Shown piece after piece: positions 1 through 9,902 of a stretch of DNA of 64,000 nt. Source of the stretch: Hellea sp. Its GTDB lineage: Bacteria; Pseudomonadota; Alphaproteobacteria; Caulobacterales; Maricaulaceae. A program made the position numbers and the translations under genes. The number at the start of each line of letters is the position of its first letter. Within the stretch, counting starts at the first letter, position 1. The DNA lies in contig JAHDEZ010000001.1 in the NCBI GenBank assembly GCA_020628425.1, positions 62,001-126,000 of the forward strand, read 5' to 3'. Under the pieces are notes generated by a model. It saw nothing but the letters and a program-made list of their open reading frames with translations, was not told the origin of the DNA and did not search any database.

Positions 1-825
1 GAGTGGGTCTGCAGCATAGGCTCCTAACATTATGATTTCTTCTGAAAAAAAGCTCAGTTCCTCCATGGCATGCTGCATGGCTTCATCTTCAGGGTGGGCT
101 TCGACATCCATATAAAACTGTGCCGCCGTAAACGACCCTCCGATCATATAGCTCTCCAATTTGGTAATATTAACACCGTTAGTGGCGAAACCGCCCAAGG
201 CCTTGTAGAGAGCGGAGGGCACACTACGGACACGAAATACAAAACTAGTGACGACGGGTCCGTGACCTTGAGCAGCTACCTCGCCCTCCTGCGCCAACAC
301 CAGAAAGCGTGTTGTATTATGGTCAGCGTCCTCTATGTTTTCCGCCAATAGATCCAACCCGTAAATTTCTCCGGCCAGAGCTGAAGATATGGAGCCCACA
401 GACTTGTCGCCACGTTCAGCTACTCTTCGGGCTGCACCGGCCGTATCCGTGTCTGATTTCGGCGTGATACCCCATCCGGCCAGACGTTTACGCACCTGCC
501 CCAGCGCCATTGGATGGGACCGGGCCACTTTGATATCTTCTCGTTTTGCCCCCGAAACGCCCCAGAGATTGTGATGAACGGGTAAATAGTGTTCGCCGAT
601 GATCTTAAGTCCGCCTTCCGGTAAAAGATGGTAGATATCCGAAACCCGTCCCGCCACGCTGTTGTCTACGGGGATCATGGCCAGATCGCCGGGCGTTGCT
701 CTGACGGCAGCAAAGGCGGCTGCGAAGCTCTGGCAGGGTCGCGGCGTCAACTGCGGAAAAAACCGAGAACAGGCCAAATGTGAGAAAGCACCCGGCTCAC
801 CCTGATAGTGAATATTTCCACTCAT
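1..825 (-). CDS. pheA: Prephenate dehydratase (partial, runs off the left edge)
   Basis: Reverse-strand reading from ATG at 825 gives MSGNIHYQGEPGAFSHLACSRFFPQ...DNSVAGRVSDIYHLLPEGGLKIIGEHYLPVHHNLWG...TTRFLVLA...ACT-like GGFATNGVNITKLESYMIGGSF; no stop before window start; ATGA overlap with kdsB. Confidence 0.9.
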   Translation of the reverse strand, partial: MSGNIHYQGEPGAFSHLACSRFFPQLTPRPCQSFAAAFAAVRATPGDLAMIPVDNSVAGRVSDIYHLLPEGGLKIIGEHYLPVHHNLWGVSGAKREDIKVARSHPMALGQVRKRLAGWGITPKSDTDTAGAARRVAERGDKSVGSISSALAGEIYGLDLLAENIEDADHNTTRFLVLAQEGEVAAQGHGPVVTSFVFRVRSVPSALYKALGGFATNGVNITKLESYMIGGSFTAAQFYMDVEAHPEDEAMQHAMEELSFFSEEIIMLGAYAADPL

Positions 826-1547
826 GACTTCGCTCCTAATAAGGCTCTAGCCCGCTCCAAATCCTCTAGTGTATCTACGCCGTCCGGTGCGGCGTCCAGT
901 ACTATAACGTCAATGTGCATATTATCCTCAAGCGCACGCAATTGCTCCAACCGCTCGCGTTGCTCCAGCGGCGATGGTGGCATGGCGCAAAACCTGTCCA
1001 AAGCCGCTCTTCGATAGGCATAAAGCCCCACATGGTGCCAGATGCCGCCCTCACCCGTCGGAACAGAGGCTCTAGTAAAATAGAGCGCCCGTTGCTTTTC
1101 CGTAATAATAGCCTTCACAACATTAGGGTCATTGATCTCGCGGGGATTATCTGTGTGAACCACGGCTGTCGCGATATCGCAAACGGGATTGCGTTTTAAA
1201 ACGGCGACCGTGTCTTTGACGATGGAAGGGTCTAATGCCGGCATATCCCCTTGCACATTGACCACCACATCATAAACCTTATCCGGATCATAACTGTCTG
1301 CAGCTATTTGGACCCTGTCGGTTCCAGAGGGCAAGTCGGGATCGGTCAATACCGCTATTCCGCCTGCGGCTGTTATGACTTCAGCGATCTCAGTCTCTGC
1401 GCAAGCTACGACCACAGGACCGCAATCCGCAGCCATAGCTCGTTCATATACGTGTAGAATCATCGGCTTGCCGTGAATATCGGCAAGCGGCTTACCCGGC
1501 AGACGCGTGCTGGCCATGCGGGCAGGTATGACAATCAAAATCTTCAT
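822..1547 (-). CDS. kdsB: 3-deoxy-manno-octulosonate cytidylyltransferase
   Basis: IVIPARMASTRLPGKPLADIHGKPMILHVYERA, VVNVQGDMPALDP, GLYAYRRAALDRF motifs. Confidence 0.95.
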   Translation of the reverse strand: MKILIVIPARMASTRLPGKPLADIHGKPMILHVYERAMAADCGPVVVACAETEIAEVITAAGGIAVLTDPDLPSGTDRVQIAADSYDPDKVYDVVVNVQGDMPALDPSIVKDTVAVLKRNPVCDIATAVVHTDNPREINDPNVVKAIITEKQRALYFTRASVPTGEGGIWHHVGLYAYRRAALDRFCAMPPSPLEQRERLEQLRALEDNMHIDVIVLDAAPDGVDTLEDLERARALLGAKS

Positions 1548-1707
1548 GCTTTATTTCCTGACACGATAATCAGACAGGCCTTAAACCCTTTGCGACCCTT
1601 CGCCGCAAGAGTTGAGTGAGCAAATAGCAGGAAAACATTTGGCTTGAACCCTATATTTTAATAGTAAGGCCTCAATTAAGAGGACCCAAGTCTGACAGGA
1701 ATTCGCT

Positions 1708-2568
1708 ATGGCCGGAGATCTCACATTAAATAAGTTTGCAGGGGCTATCCTGGCGACCGCGCTCGGCGTGATGTTGATCAAGGAATTCTCCCATGGTGCC
1801 GTCCATGCCCATGAGCAAGAACACGGTTTTGCTTACCTGTCCGAAGTTGATCCCGGAACGAAGGTCGAAATCGTCGAAGAAATCGAATTGCCCTTCCCGC
1901 AAACCACATGGGTAGAGTCCATGGATGCGGAAAAAGGCGCAAAATATTTTCAGGTTTGCAAAACCTGTCACTCTGTAGAGCCTGGCCCGTCTAACCTGAC
2001 TGGCCCAAGCCTTTGGAATATTGTTGGAAGGTCTTCGGGCTCTGTTGACGGCTTCGGATATTCAGGCGGCATGTCTGATATGAACATTACATGGGGCTAT
2101 GAAGAGCTGGACACTTTCCTTGAAAGACCTGCCAAATACGTCAAAGGCACAACCATGGGCTATGCCGGTGAAGGCAAAGAAAAGCGCCGGGCCGCAATAA
2201 TAGAATATCTACGTACACTCTCTGATAACCCACAACCCCGTCCAACCGCAGCACCGGCGGCTCTGCCGGCCGATGATATGGTCGAAGAATTGAGTGCTCC
2301 GGAAGGTGAGGCACCCAAAGCTGTCGAACTTATCGAAAGCGTTGAAGTCGGGACTGACGCCGTGATAGACAATGCCAGTGAAATGGCAACTGACGCAGGC
2401 GAGATGGCCAAAGATATGGCCGGAGACGCAATGGAGACCGTTGAAAGTGCAGCCGAAACAGTCGGTGAGGGCGCAGGCGATGTCATGGACAAAGTCGAAG
2501 ACGGCGCCAAAGACTTGATGGACGCGGCAGAAGACAAGGCGAAAGACCTGGTCACCTCTGACGAATAG
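1708..2568 (+). CDS. Membrane-anchored c-type cytochrome (CycM-like) with long acidic helical C-terminal tail
   Basis: N-terminal hydrophobic anchor, CKTCH haem motif, NLTGPSLWNIVGR, distal Met region (TTMGYAG); ~100 aa D/E/A/K/M-rich tail. Confidence 0.88.
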   Translation: MAGDLTLNKFAGAILATALGVMLIKEFSHGAVHAHEQEHGFAYLSEVDPGTKVEIVEEIELPFPQTTWVESMDAEKGAKYFQVCKTCHSVEPGPSNLTGPSLWNIVGRSSGSVDGFGYSGGMSDMNITWGYEELDTFLERPAKYVKGTTMGYAGEGKEKRRAAIIEYLRTLSDNPQPRPTAAPAALPADDMVEELSAPEGEAPKAVELIESVEVGTDAVIDNASEMATDAGEMAKDMAGDAMETVESAAETVGEGAGDVMDKVEDGAKDLMDAAEDKAKDLVTSDE

Positions 2569-2587
2569 TCGTTTCAAATCCTAAAGA

Positions 2588-3415
2588 TTAAAGACGCCGG
2601 ATACCGGTTACGGGGCCGGCGTTTTTCTTTATGCGAATGTTGGCCGTGTCCAAAGGTTCACGCTCTACCCGCATATGATGGGCATTGGCATGGAGTAGTT
2701 CTTTAGGAGAACTCATGATCCCCACATGACCTTTCCAGAAAACCAGATCACCCCGTTTCAAATTTGTAAAGCCAGAGCTTATCTCTACAGGTTTACCCAA
2801 AATTGCTTGTTGATCTGAATCTCTTGGTGCGTCTTTCCCAGCAAGACGCAAAGCCGTTTGCACAAGGCCTGAACAATCCAGACCAAAACCACTGATACCG
2901 CCCCAAATATAAGGGCACTCAAGAAACTGTTCCGCGATAGACACCCATTCTGCTTGCGGGCTGGATGTTAAGCGCCGTGCATGGTTTTTATGTATAAAGC
3001 CCAATTCCGTCCGTACAAAATCGCCGAACGTCTCACCAGAGACAACACTGCCCATGGACAAAACGGTTTTAACCTCTGATTTAATGGAACTTTTTACAAA
3101 AACCGGAGCCGTGCGCGCAGAGACGACGAAGCCCGGGTCGAGATAAATATCTTCCAAGTGAGAGGCTTTAACCCAGCCGACATAACCGGGATATTTTCGG
3201 CCAGGCAAACGGTTTTCAGATTGGCCCCAGACCCAACCGCGACCGACCTCGTGGATATGAAACAAGGTTCCATAAATCAACTCTGTCTCTGCCGATCCAG
3301 ATGGCTTTGCAGAAGCTCGTATAAAAGTGGACGGCACGGAGATTTGCCGGGTTTCTCGGCGTGGATGCGTCATTTGGTCGATAGAATTTCGGCTATCAAC
3401 GTTGTCCGAAAACAT
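2588..3415 (-). CDS. NlpC/P60 (C40) family peptidase with N-terminal SH3-like region
   Basis: CPYIWGGISGFGLDCSGLVQTALRLAGKDAPRDSDQQ and GDLVFWKGHVGIM catalytic Cys/His motifs. Confidence 0.9.
   Translation of the reverse strand: MFSDNVDSRNSIDQMTHPRRETRQISVPSTFIRASAKPSGSAETELIYGTLFHIHEVGRGWVWGQSENRLPGRKYPGYVGWVKASHLEDIYLDPGFVVSARTAPVFVKSSIKSEVKTVLSMGSVVSGETFGDFVRTELGFIHKNHARRLTSSPQAEWVSIAEQFLECPYIWGGISGFGLDCSGLVQTALRLAGKDAPRDSDQQAILGKPVEISSGFTNLKRGDLVFWKGHVGIMSSPKELLHANAHHMRVEREPLDTANIRIKKNAGPVTGIRRL
2594..2628 (+). terminator. Rho-independent terminator of the cytochrome c gene, overlapping the 3' end of the convergent gene
   Basis: ACGCCGG...CCGGCGT stem followed by TTTTCTTT. Confidence 0.65.
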
Positions 3416-3420
3416 AGGTT

Positions 3421-3786
3421 CTAGGCCACCCGCGTTTTAACAATATCGCGAATTTGATCTGCAAAATCACTGAGGAAATGCGTACCCGACGCGGTTCGCT
3501 CAATCACCACAGATCGCTTATCCACCGGATCATCACAACGTCGCACTAATCTTTCACTTTCCAGACGATCCAGCGCTCGCGTTATCGGCGACTTTGTGAG
3601 ACTTAACTTGCGCGCCAATGAGCGCACCGTATGCGGGCCTTCTTCGAGATAAATAGTTGTTAGAATAACAAGCTGGCGGGGCGATAATTCCTGATGAGTG
3701 CTGCGAACGCGTTCCAGAGTGACATCGTGCCATAGGGCCAGAGCATCGGTTCTATTGAACTTAACCGGCACGACGCGAGCCGTCAT
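3421..3786 (-). CDS. MarR-family transcriptional regulator
   Basis: wHTH: LSPRQLVILTTIYLEEGPHTVRSLARKLSLTKSPITRALDRLESERLVRRCDDPVDKRSVVIERT. Confidence 0.88.
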   Translation of the reverse strand: MTARVVPVKFNRTDALALWHDVTLERVRSTHQELSPRQLVILTTIYLEEGPHTVRSLARKLSLTKSPITRALDRLESERLVRRCDDPVDKRSVVIERTASGTHFLSDFADQIRDIVKTRVA

Positions 3787-3979
3787 ATCTTCCCCTCAAA
3801 TCAAAAAACAAATCACTTGATATGATGAGAATCGCACAAGCATGATTCTAGCGTCAAGACGTAATACTGACGACCAAATTCTACGGCGCTTAAGTGTTTA
3901 AAATGACTCACTATTTTTGCAGCAAATATTAAGGAATTTCCTCTATTCTCAAGAAAATAAAAACGAAAGTTGGGTGAGT

Positions 3980-5086
3980 ATGGGCGATAATCGTCCTAAA
4001 TTGTCGGAGGCCCCCCTCCCAAAATTGAACGCAATCCGGGTCATTATCGTTATGATGATCGCTTTGGGTTATGCGTCTACAATGCCGCTTGGTGAAAACA
4101 ATTCCGCCGGATTGCCTAATCCGGAATTTCTAGCCCACTTAGGTTATGACCCCAGCTGGATAGGCATATCACTCTTGTTTTTTTTGTCGGGTTTTCTGGG
4201 TATGCGCTCATTGGACCGGCACGAGTCTTCGACAAAATATCTGGAATCTCGTCTTCTTCGCAATATTCCTGTTCTGATATTTGTTACATTGATTGTAGTG
4301 CTTTTACTCTATCCAGTATTTGGGCAAGGCACGGGGTCAACGCGTGAAACCTTATCGACTATTTTCTTTTACTTTCTAGGCACTGTCACTTGTATCAAGC
4401 CAGGAGAGTTACTTCCGGGACTACTGGATAGTGCCGCCTATATGTGCATCGCGCAAGGGGCGATATGGACCCTGAAATGGGGCGTTATTGCGCACATCAT
4501 AGTCGCATTGGGCTATCAGATTAAACTTTTTTCGAACCGCGCCATAGTTCTGTGCCTGTCGCTTCTTTCTATTGTTTTTTATATCAGTATTGTCTTTGTG
4601 CATCTAAATTACAACCCAATGCCGGCGGATATTGTATTGGCGGCTCAGCTCGGCTGGCCGTTTCTGGTTGGTATTAGTGTGTACCAATATTGGGATAAAC
4701 TACCGCGCAGAGTCTGGCCCAATTTATTGATCACGGCGGGCTTTTTTGGACTAGCATTCGGTCTTTACTACACTTCTCTTATGCCGTGGTCCAAAGCCAT
4801 CATCGTAAGTTTGACAATGGGATGGGGATGGCTTTGCGTGACGCTTCTAAAGCTGGAGACACATCAGTTTTCGTTCCTGAATAATTGGGCACCTTTGGCT
4901 CTTGCACTTTATCTGGTCAACTGGCCGACAGCGCAGATTCTCCTTTTGGTATTACCAGAGCTTCCTTTAGGAGTTTTCATGACCTTCTCACTGACAATAA
5001 CAACATTGATTGCATGGTCGGTACACAAGCTCATTGCTGAGCGCGCGTTCGACTACGCAAGTCGACGGCGAGTAATGGCGGCTTAA
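3980..5086 (+). CDS. Acyltransferase-3-like integral membrane protein (ORF open from 3917; ATG at 3980 preferred)
   Basis: Multiple TM segments; LNAIRVIIVMMIALGYA...SWIGISLLFFLSGFLGMRSL...YLESRLLRNIPVL pattern typical of acyltransferase 3 proteins. Confidence 0.65.
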   Translation: MGDNRPKLSEAPLPKLNAIRVIIVMMIALGYASTMPLGENNSAGLPNPEFLAHLGYDPSWIGISLLFFLSGFLGMRSLDRHESSTKYLESRLLRNIPVLIFVTLIVVLLLYPVFGQGTGSTRETLSTIFFYFLGTVTCIKPGELLPGLLDSAAYMCIAQGAIWTLKWGVIAHIIVALGYQIKLFSNRAIVLCLSLLSIVFYISIVFVHLNYNPMPADIVLAAQLGWPFLVGISVYQYWDKLPRRVWPNLLITAGFFGLAFGLYYTSLMPWSKAIIVSLTMGWGWLCVTLLKLETHQFSFLNNWAPLALALYLVNWPTAQILLLVLPELPLGVFMTFSLTITTLIAWSVHKLIAERAFDYASRRRVMAA

Positions 5087-5095
5087 TCGAGCCGA

Positions 5096-6511
5096 TTAAA
5101 TAGACAAAGGTCCGGTTTTTAACCAGTCATAGAGACCCCGAACAGCAAAAATCTCACCGCCCGCAGGGTGCCCGGGCGCACTGGACGGGTTCCAGCCATA
5201 GACATCAAAATGCATCCAGCGCGCGTCCACAACAAACTGTTTGAGAAACAGAGCCGCGGTAACACTGCCCGCAAAGCCACCACCGGCATTCTTCATATCC
5301 GCAATAGGCGAGCTCAGCATTTTGAAATAAGGTTCCCAGAGTGGCATCTGCCAGACTGGATCATTTGTTTTTGTGCAATGTTCCAATACAGGCTCGACAA
5401 ACTCATCTGTATTACAGAAAAACGGCGGCAATCGAGGGCCCAAGGCAACACGCGCCGCGCCGGTCAATGTAGCAAAATCTATAATGAGCTCGGGCTTGTC
5501 TTCGCTGGCCTTGGTTAAAGCGTCCCCTAAAACCAGACGACCTTCAGCGTCGGTATTATCGATCTCAACTGTTTTTCCTATGCGCGACTGAAGAACATCA
5601 CCGGGACGGTAAGCCCCCGCTGAAACGGCGTTTTCCGCGATAGCCAGCAATAGGTGCAAACGTACAGGCAGATTATTCGCCATTATTAGATGTGACAATG
5701 CAATCGCATGAGCAGCACCCCCCATGTCTTTTTTCATCAGACGGGCACTCGAAGCGCTTTTAATATTCACCCCACCCGTATCAAAGGTAATGCCCTTGCC
5801 CGCAATAGCAAGACGCGGATGGCTCGGATCGCCCCACTCGATTTCAACCAGTCTCGGCGCCTCATGAGCGGCCCGGCCGACCGCATGAATCATGGGAAAA
5901 TTATTATCCAGCAGGGCCAGTCCCTCTGTGACCTTCACCTCGGCCCTGTGGCGTGAAGCGAGTGCCCGTGCAGCGTCTTCCAAGGCGACGGGCCCCATAT
6001 CATTTGATGGCATATTGATCAGGTCTCGCCCTAGATTGATACCGTCCACAATTGACTCAATTTCGAGATAATTTTCAAAATCACTCAAATCCAAACGCGG
6101 CTTTTCCTTTTTGTCTTTGAGGTATTTATCGAATCTATAGGATCCGAGCCCCCATCCAACCGCCATTAATGTCCCGTCCCAAGCCTCTGGATAAGTTTCT
6201 ATTCGGTAGTCGCCTTTGCTCAGCATTGACGACAATTTTCCGCAGCGAATAGGACCGAACTCGTCATGGGGGTTGCTACCGGCTCCAAACAGAATCATAT
6301 CGATTTGACCTGCGAGGCCCGGGATTTTCACCAACTGATTGGCTTTGCCCGTGAAGCCCTGTGCTCGGGCGACATTCACCAATGGCTCATCCAGACTCTC
6401 GAACAAAACGTCAACCTCATCCGACAGACAGATATATATCGGCGTGACCCCTGAATTATCCCTGTTTTCCTGTGGTTTTTGTGTGAAGAAAGCTGCCATA
6501 TCACCCTTCAA
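5096..6511 (-). CDS. M17 leucyl aminopeptidase family protein
   Basis: GKGITFDTGGVNIKSASSARLMKKDMGGAA and NTDAEGRLVLGDAL signatures. Confidence 0.95.
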   Translation of the reverse strand: MKGDMAAFFTQKPQENRDNSGVTPIYICLSDEVDVLFESLDEPLVNVARAQGFTGKANQLVKIPGLAGQIDMILFGAGSNPHDEFGPIRCGKLSSMLSKGDYRIETYPEAWDGTLMAVGWGLGSYRFDKYLKDKKEKPRLDLSDFENYLEIESIVDGINLGRDLINMPSNDMGPVALEDAARALASRHRAEVKVTEGLALLDNNFPMIHAVGRAAHEAPRLVEIEWGDPSHPRLAIAGKGITFDTGGVNIKSASSARLMKKDMGGAAHAIALSHLIMANNLPVRLHLLLAIAENAVSAGAYRPGDVLQSRIGKTVEIDNTDAEGRLVLGDALTKASEDKPELIIDFATLTGAARVALGPRLPPFFCNTDEFVEPVLEHCTKTNDPVWQMPLWEPYFKMLSSPIADMKNAGGGFAGSVTAALFLKQFVVDARWMHFDVYGWNPSSAPGHPAGGEIFAVRGLYDWLKTGPLSI

Positions 6512-6606
6512 AGTAACGTCTCGTTAACCGGCTGTGTTTACGTTTGTTAACCAATTAGCCGGGTGACGCAACCACAATTAGCGCCCCGATGTCATGGAAG
6601 CCGATT

Positions 6607-7857
6607 ATGAGACTTCGTAAGCTGTTAATTCTGGGCCTGAGCGCTTCATTGCCGACCCTTCTGTCCGCCTGTTCCATAGCCAAAGGCTATTCGGACTCTG
6701 AGAAGGAAATGGTCAACACCATGACACCGTCCAAATATCAACCGGCAACCCGGGATATGCGGACCAGTATCGAAACACAGGATGTATTGTCTCAGGCGGC
6801 ATTTTGGTCCCGAGAATATCAGCTCAATCCTGCGGACTTGGAAGCTGCCGTTAAACTTGCTTCAGCCGTGCGACGTATGGGTAATGCCGCCAAAGCCGCC
6901 GAAATCACACAAACGACCCGCGCTATGTATCCCGACGATCCTTATTTGATTGCCGAACATTCAGCTGCATTGATTGCGTTGGAAAAAGGTCAGGAAGCTA
7001 TCCGGCCGCTGGATAAGGCTCTACATTCGGCTCCAGGTTATGCACGTTTATGGTCCTTAAAGGGCGCGGCTCTAGATCAGATGGGCCAATACCCACAAGC
7101 GCGCCAACACTATAATCGTGCAATGCAAATAACGCCGAACGATCCAAATATCCTTGCGAATATGGGATTGAGTTTTGCATTGGCCGGCGACCCGGCTTCT
7201 GCGGAACAATGGCTCCGCCGCGCCGCCAGCCATCCAGAAGCCGGTGACGGGATCCGACAAAATCTGAACCTGGTTTTACAGCTGCAAGGTAAACCGACTT
7301 TATCTTCAGCGGCTGAGCCGAAGGCGCTCCAACAGCCGTCGGTTCAGAGACAGTCGGCGCCTCAAGCCCGTGGTGTCTATACGCCAGTTCAGCGATCAAC
7401 CGCGCCACAGCCAGCCCGTCAAACACTACCACAAGCCACTCATTTCGGCCATCGTTCCAATATTGCAGTCATGGGAAATCAGCCGGGTGCGCCTAAAACG
7501 GCCGCGGAGGCCGCCCGTGCAGCAGCGGCTCAGTCAACCCAACCCCGCACGGTTGTCCCTCAACAGGGTTACCCACAGATGCAAGGTCAAGTGCAGAGTC
7601 AGGTGCAAGGCCAGATGCCGGGTCAAATTCAGGGTCAGGTTCCGATGCAGACTCAAGCACGACCTCAGGGTGACATACTCGAACTTATTGCCCGATCTAA
7701 CAGTCAAAGACGAGCACAGGCAGCCCCCTATGGTCAACAGCCTGTTCCACAAACAGCCCCGCAACCTTATCTGCAACCGGGTCAAATTGCGCCGTCACAG
7801 CCCCAAATGTCATATGGAGATATGCCAGCCCGACGCGGTGCGGCCCGACGCCGCTAG
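6607..7857 (+). CDS. tadD: TadD-type TPR lipoprotein of the Tad pilus locus (ORF open from 6589)
   Basis: Lipobox LLSAC; TPR motifs (LWSLKGAALDQMGQYPQARQHYNRAMQITPNDPNILANMGLSFALAGDPASAEQWLRRA); Gln-rich repeat tail; adjacent to tad genes. Confidence 0.85.
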   Translation: MRLRKLLILGLSASLPTLLSACSIAKGYSDSEKEMVNTMTPSKYQPATRDMRTSIETQDVLSQAAFWSREYQLNPADLEAAVKLASAVRRMGNAAKAAEITQTTRAMYPDDPYLIAEHSAALIALEKGQEAIRPLDKALHSAPGYARLWSLKGAALDQMGQYPQARQHYNRAMQITPNDPNILANMGLSFALAGDPASAEQWLRRAASHPEAGDGIRQNLNLVLQLQGKPTLSSAAEPKALQQPSVQRQSAPQARGVYTPVQRSTAPQPARQTLPQATHFGHRSNIAVMGNQPGAPKTAAEAARAAAAQSTQPRTVVPQQGYPQMQGQVQSQVQGQMPGQIQGQVPMQTQARPQGDILELIARSNSQRRAQAAPYGQQPVPQTAPQPYLQPGQIAPSQPQMSYGDMPARRGAARRR

Positions 7858-7885
7858 CATTTTTTTTAAACTAATCTAAATAAAG

Positions 7886-7912
7886 AAAGGCCGTTTCGTA
7901 GCGGCCTTTTTT
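7886..7912. terminator. Bidirectional rho-independent terminator between convergent tadD and tadC
   Basis: AAAGGCCG-TTTCGTAG-CGGCCTTTT hairpin with A-tract and T-tract. Confidence 0.8.
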
Positions 7913-7940
7913 ACTATCCAAACTTGTTCTCGATGAATTC

Positions 7941-8900
7941 TTAGAGTGCGCTGCCCAATCTCATTGCAGCAGGTGTCAAGATGACGATAAACAGAACCGG
8001 CAAGAAAAACAGGATCATTGGAACGGTCAGTTTAGCTGGCAAAGCAGCTGCTTTTTTCTCAGCAGCCATAACCCGCATCTGGCGGTTTTCATTGGCAAGC
8101 GTACGCAAAGTGTCACCCAGCGGCGTACCGTAACGCTCTGATTGAACCAAAGCAGTTGAAACCGATTTGATACCTGAATTATCATTCCGTCTGGCAAGGT
8201 TTTCGAAGGCCTGACGACGGCTCTGCAGATAAGAGAGCTCAGCCGTGGTCAATGAAAATTCTTCGGCCAGCTCAACTGAGTTTTCTGCCATTTCCTGGGA
8301 AACCCGCCCAAAGGCCAACTCTACGGACATGCCGGATTCCACACAAATCAGCAAAAGGTCTAACGCATCAGGAAATACCCCCGCAATTTTTGCAGCGCGC
8401 TTTGTCGCGGTGTTCTTCACGTAAAGCAAAGGCATGTAGTAGCCGAGGAGTATCATGATCATGGTGATCATGAGATTTTGCGTGAAATTCAACTGAAAAT
8501 AATTCATCCCGATTAGGAAAACGAGCCCGAGAAGTCCCAGCACGATGGGTGAAGCAAACCTGAAGAAATAAAACATATAAACAGGACGCTGTCCGCGCAT
8601 TCCCGCCTGTGCCAGCTTGTCTTTAAGGTCGGACGCTTCCAGAAGTCTTTGCAAACTAAATCGGTCAACAAAACTTTTGATCCCACCTTTGTTTGAACCT
8701 CGCAGTGCGTTTTGCTGGCGGTTGAGTTCCTTAAGGCGACGCTCTTTTAACTGATCTCGGGCCGTCGAAACGGATTTCATCCGCTTCCGTTTTTTGTCAC
8801 CTTCTAGGAGAGGAACGGCCAGCGTATAGAAGGTCCCCACGACCATTATGGCCAGGATCGCATATCCAACATTCTGGAATAATGTGAAATCGCCTTCCAT
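7941..8900 (-). CDS. tadC: Tad pilus type II/IV secretion F-domain protein TadC
   Basis: GVFPDALDLLLICVESGMSVELAFGRVSQEM...RYGTPLGDTLRTLANENRQMRVMAAEKKAAALPAKLTVPMILFFLPVLFIVILTPAA. Confidence 0.95.
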   Translation of the reverse strand: MEGDFTLFQNVGYAILAIMVVGTFYTLAVPLLEGDKKRKRMKSVSTARDQLKERRLKELNRQQNALRGSNKGGIKSFVDRFSLQRLLEASDLKDKLAQAGMRGQRPVYMFYFFRFASPIVLGLLGLVFLIGMNYFQLNFTQNLMITMIMILLGYYMPLLYVKNTATKRAAKIAGVFPDALDLLLICVESGMSVELAFGRVSQEMAENSVELAEEFSLTTAELSYLQSRRQAFENLARRNDNSGIKSVSTALVQSERYGTPLGDTLRTLANENRQMRVMAAEKKAAALPAKLTVPMILFFLPVLFIVILTPAAMRLGSAL

Positions 8901-8907
8901 AAATCCT

Positions 8908-9900
8908 CTAAATCTTGAAGTTAATCATCTTGCGCATAACGAGCGTACCTAAGACCATCATAACGGCACCAATCACCATGTTTTGCTGACCTCGATCCGT
9001 ATAATAGAGGTCATTCATGTAATCTGGTGATGCGATTGTTACGATGATCGCTACAGCGATGGGCAAGGCACCAATAATAATTGCCGACATTTTAGCTTCA
9101 GCAGAAAGCGCTTTGATTTTCTCGCGTAAAAGTTTGCGGCCCCGTAAAACGCCCGAAAGGTTAGCGAGAGATTCACCCAGGTTACCACCGGTTGTTCTTT
9201 GAATGTTTAAAACTGTCGCAAAGAAGTTCACTTCTGGAACCGGCATGCGTTCAAACATACGTTCCAAACAGACCTCGATAGGTACGCCAACTGCCTCGCC
9301 TTCGACTACCCGCAAGAATTCGCCAGCTACTGGTTCGGGGCTTTCATGAGCAATGATTTTCAAACAATCACCCAATGGCAAACCGGTTCGAACACCGCGA
9401 ACAATAATGTCCATGGCGTCCGCAAAGTTTTTAGTGAAGTTCTTTTGGCGTCTTGCAATAACAAAGTTCAAGAACCATCGCGGTAAACCAAAACCAACGG
9501 CGAAGGCAATACCTGCCGCGATAAGCGGTTTACCTGTGATCAAAAATCCAAGCGCCCCGGCTCCGACCCCTATTATAACGGAAATAATGGTAAACCGTTC
9601 GGCCGAAGTCTTCCAATCCGCTTGAACCAGTTTTGCTTTAAGAGACTTGCGTTGTTTCTTTCTGTTCCTTTGATCGGCTTCCAGTTTGTGCAGAGATTCT
9701 TCGATCTGTTTTCTGCGCTGACTGGTATCTTCGACTCGCATAAAAGAAAGTCGGCCTTTCTTGTCGGTGCCGCCTTTGCTTCCGCCAATAGTTTTGACTC
9801 GTTTGTCAGCGGTAGATGAGCCACCGCCCATCAAAAACATAAATAGGACGACCACGAAAGCCGCCCCTAAAATTGCTGTCAGAGTTGCCTGGTCAAACAT
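8908..9900 (-). CDS. tadB: Tad pilus type II secretion F-domain protein TadB
   Basis: NFADAMDIIVRGVRTGLPLGDCLKIIAHE...RTTGGNLGESLANLSGVLRGRKLLREKIKALSAEAKMSAIIIGALP. Confidence 0.95.
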   Translation of the reverse strand: MFDQATLTAILGAAFVVVLFMFLMGGGSSTADKRVKTIGGSKGGTDKKGRLSFMRVEDTSQRRKQIEESLHKLEADQRNRKKQRKSLKAKLVQADWKTSAERFTIISVIIGVGAGALGFLITGKPLIAAGIAFAVGFGLPRWFLNFVIARRQKNFTKNFADAMDIIVRGVRTGLPLGDCLKIIAHESPEPVAGEFLRVVEGEAVGVPIEVCLERMFERMPVPEVNFFATVLNIQRTTGGNLGESLANLSGVLRGRKLLREKIKALSAEAKMSAIIIGALPIAVAIIVTIASPDYMNDLYYTDRGQQNMVIGAVMMVLGTLVMRKMINFKI

Positions 9901-9902
9901 GA

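Noticed and set aside
2160-2577. 131-aa and 122-aa minus-strand ORFs opposite the cytochrome c tail
   Set aside because: Ser/Ala-rich artefacts of the repetitive acidic tail on the other strand.
6522-6552. Two GTTAACC repeats between the M17 and tadD genes as a paired operator
   Set aside because: Short motif, spacing does not fit TTAA-N7-TTAA; insufficient support.
6998-7432. 144-aa minus-strand ORF opposite tadD
   Set aside because: Antisense shadow of a well-supported CDS; composition and motifs do not resemble a protein family.
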